From Pararhodospirillum oryzae (GTDB taxonomy: Bacteria > Pseudomonadota > Alphaproteobacteria > Rhodospirillales > Rhodospirillaceae), in contig NZ_BJZO01000031.1 of the NCBI RefSeq assembly GCF_007992075.1, positions 1 through 36,006 on the forward strand: 36,006 nt of DNA, read 5' to 3'. Within the stretch, counting starts at the first letter, position 1. The number at the start of each line of letters is the position of its first letter. The notes under the pieces are model-generated. The model saw nothing but the letters and a program-made list of their open reading frames with translations, was not told where the DNA came from and ran no database searches. The position numbers and the translations under genes are program-made. Below are positions 35,444 to 36,006 of this stretch, piece by piece.

Positions 35444-36006
35444 TCAGTAATCGAGAAACACTTCAACGCGACGGGTGAATGCCGCGTTTGCGTTTGCCCC
35501 GGGCGTGTCGGTGACGGCGCCGGCGAAAATACGATCCGACGGCACCCCGGCCGCGCCCAGGGCCTGGGCCACCGCGTCGGCGCGCTGGGCCGACAGGCGC
35601 AGCGAGCCCACGCCCGCCCCCTGGCCGGTGTTTTCCGTGACCCCGGGGCTCGCATGACCCACCACCCGCACGCGCCCGCCATACTGGCGCTGATAGGCGG
35701 CGATCTCACGAACCACCCGGCGGTCGTTGCCGTCAAGGGCCGAAGAGCCCTGGGCAAAAAAGATTTCGCCCACCTTGGACGAAACACTCACCCCCGAGCC
35801 GTCGTAGGCCGACAAGGCCCGCGCCACCGTGGACGCGCCAGCCGGCCGGGCCCCGGCGGAATCGATGACGATCGGCCCGCCCCCCACGCCCGCGGGCGCG
35901 GCGGCCTGGGCCGGCGGCGGGGCGGAAGAAGCCCCAGTGGTGGAAGGCGCCGGAGTGGACGGAGCCGGCGCCGTCGCCTGGCCCACCCGCACCGGCTGGC
36001 CGCCCG
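35444..36006 (-). CDS. OmpA-family protein, 5' end beyond window
   Basis: C-terminal 187 or so residues of a protein whose frame stays open to the window edge, so the start is probably outside. A Pro/Ala/Ser-rich linker leads to an OmpA-like peptidoglycan-binding domain (about the last 110 residues): KVGEIFFAQGSSALDGNDRRVVREIAAYQ, GRVRVVGHASPG, and LSAQRADAVAQALGAAGVPSDRI. Such proteins anchor the outer membrane or a complex to the cell wall. It ends 146 bases upstream of the aminotransferase start on the same strand. Confidence 0.85.
   Translation of the reverse strand, partial: GGQPVRVGQATAPAPSTPAPSTTGASSAPPPAQAAAPAGVGGGPIVIDSAGARPAGASTVARALSAYDGSGVSVSSKVGEIFFAQGSSALDGNDRRVVREIAAYQRQYGGRVRVVGHASPGVTENTGQGAGVGSLRLSAQRADAVAQALGAAGVPSDRIFAGAVTDTPGANANAAFTRRVEVFLDY

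Overview
This is a high-GC stretch of an alphaproteobacterial chromosome, most likely from Rhodospirillales (a Rhodospirillum/Pararhodospirillum-like purple bacterium). The reasons are the gene content and order: hom, a glpX homologue and recJ in a row, rluD next to a short one-TM protein, and a RpoH of alphaproteobacterial type. The organism is an inference from protein families, not from a database match. I see no rRNA, tRNA, CRISPR array, insertion sequence or prophage.

Layout. 1-2.3 kb: a nitrogen module, glnK-amtB (minus strand), behind an exact sigma-54 promoter and two spaced inverted repeats. 2.2-5.8 kb: heat-shock sigma factor rpoH with a structured leader, rluD, a one-TM protein and a JAMM metalloprotease. 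5.9-12.1 kb: a sigma-54-type response regulator followed by a polyamine-type ABC importer (ATPase, binding protein, two permeases), closed by a bidirectional terminator. 12.1-16.3 kb: a soluble double-PAS chemoreceptor and parC. 16.5-24.1 kb: a sensory block with a large membrane hybrid histidine kinase and an orphan RbsB-like binding protein (minus), and divergently a second orphan binding protein and a REC-HD-GYP phosphodiesterase (plus). 24.2-26.2 kb: a SnoaL-like protein and a repeat-rich Pro/Ala protein with a C-terminal membrane anchor. 26.3-29.4 kb: cobalt importer cbiMNQO behind a cobalamin riboswitch with a hairpin that can mask the cbiM ribosome binding site. 29.6-35.3 kb: recJ, a glpX homologue, hom and an AlaC-like aminotransferase. 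The right edge cuts an OmpA-like protein.

How it works together. The clearest regulatory stories are nitrogen-responsive glnK-amtB, B12-controlled cobalt uptake, and a putative periplasmic-ligand to phosphorelay to cyclic-di-GMP route at 16.5-24.1 kb. The most unusual protein observation is that the glpX homologue lacks two residues that correspond to catalytic metal ligands of class II fructose-1,6-bisphosphatase, and carries a His/Arg-rich tail. The candidate new system is the double orphan-binding-protein / hybrid-kinase / HD-GYP locus; its wiring is inferred from gene order only.
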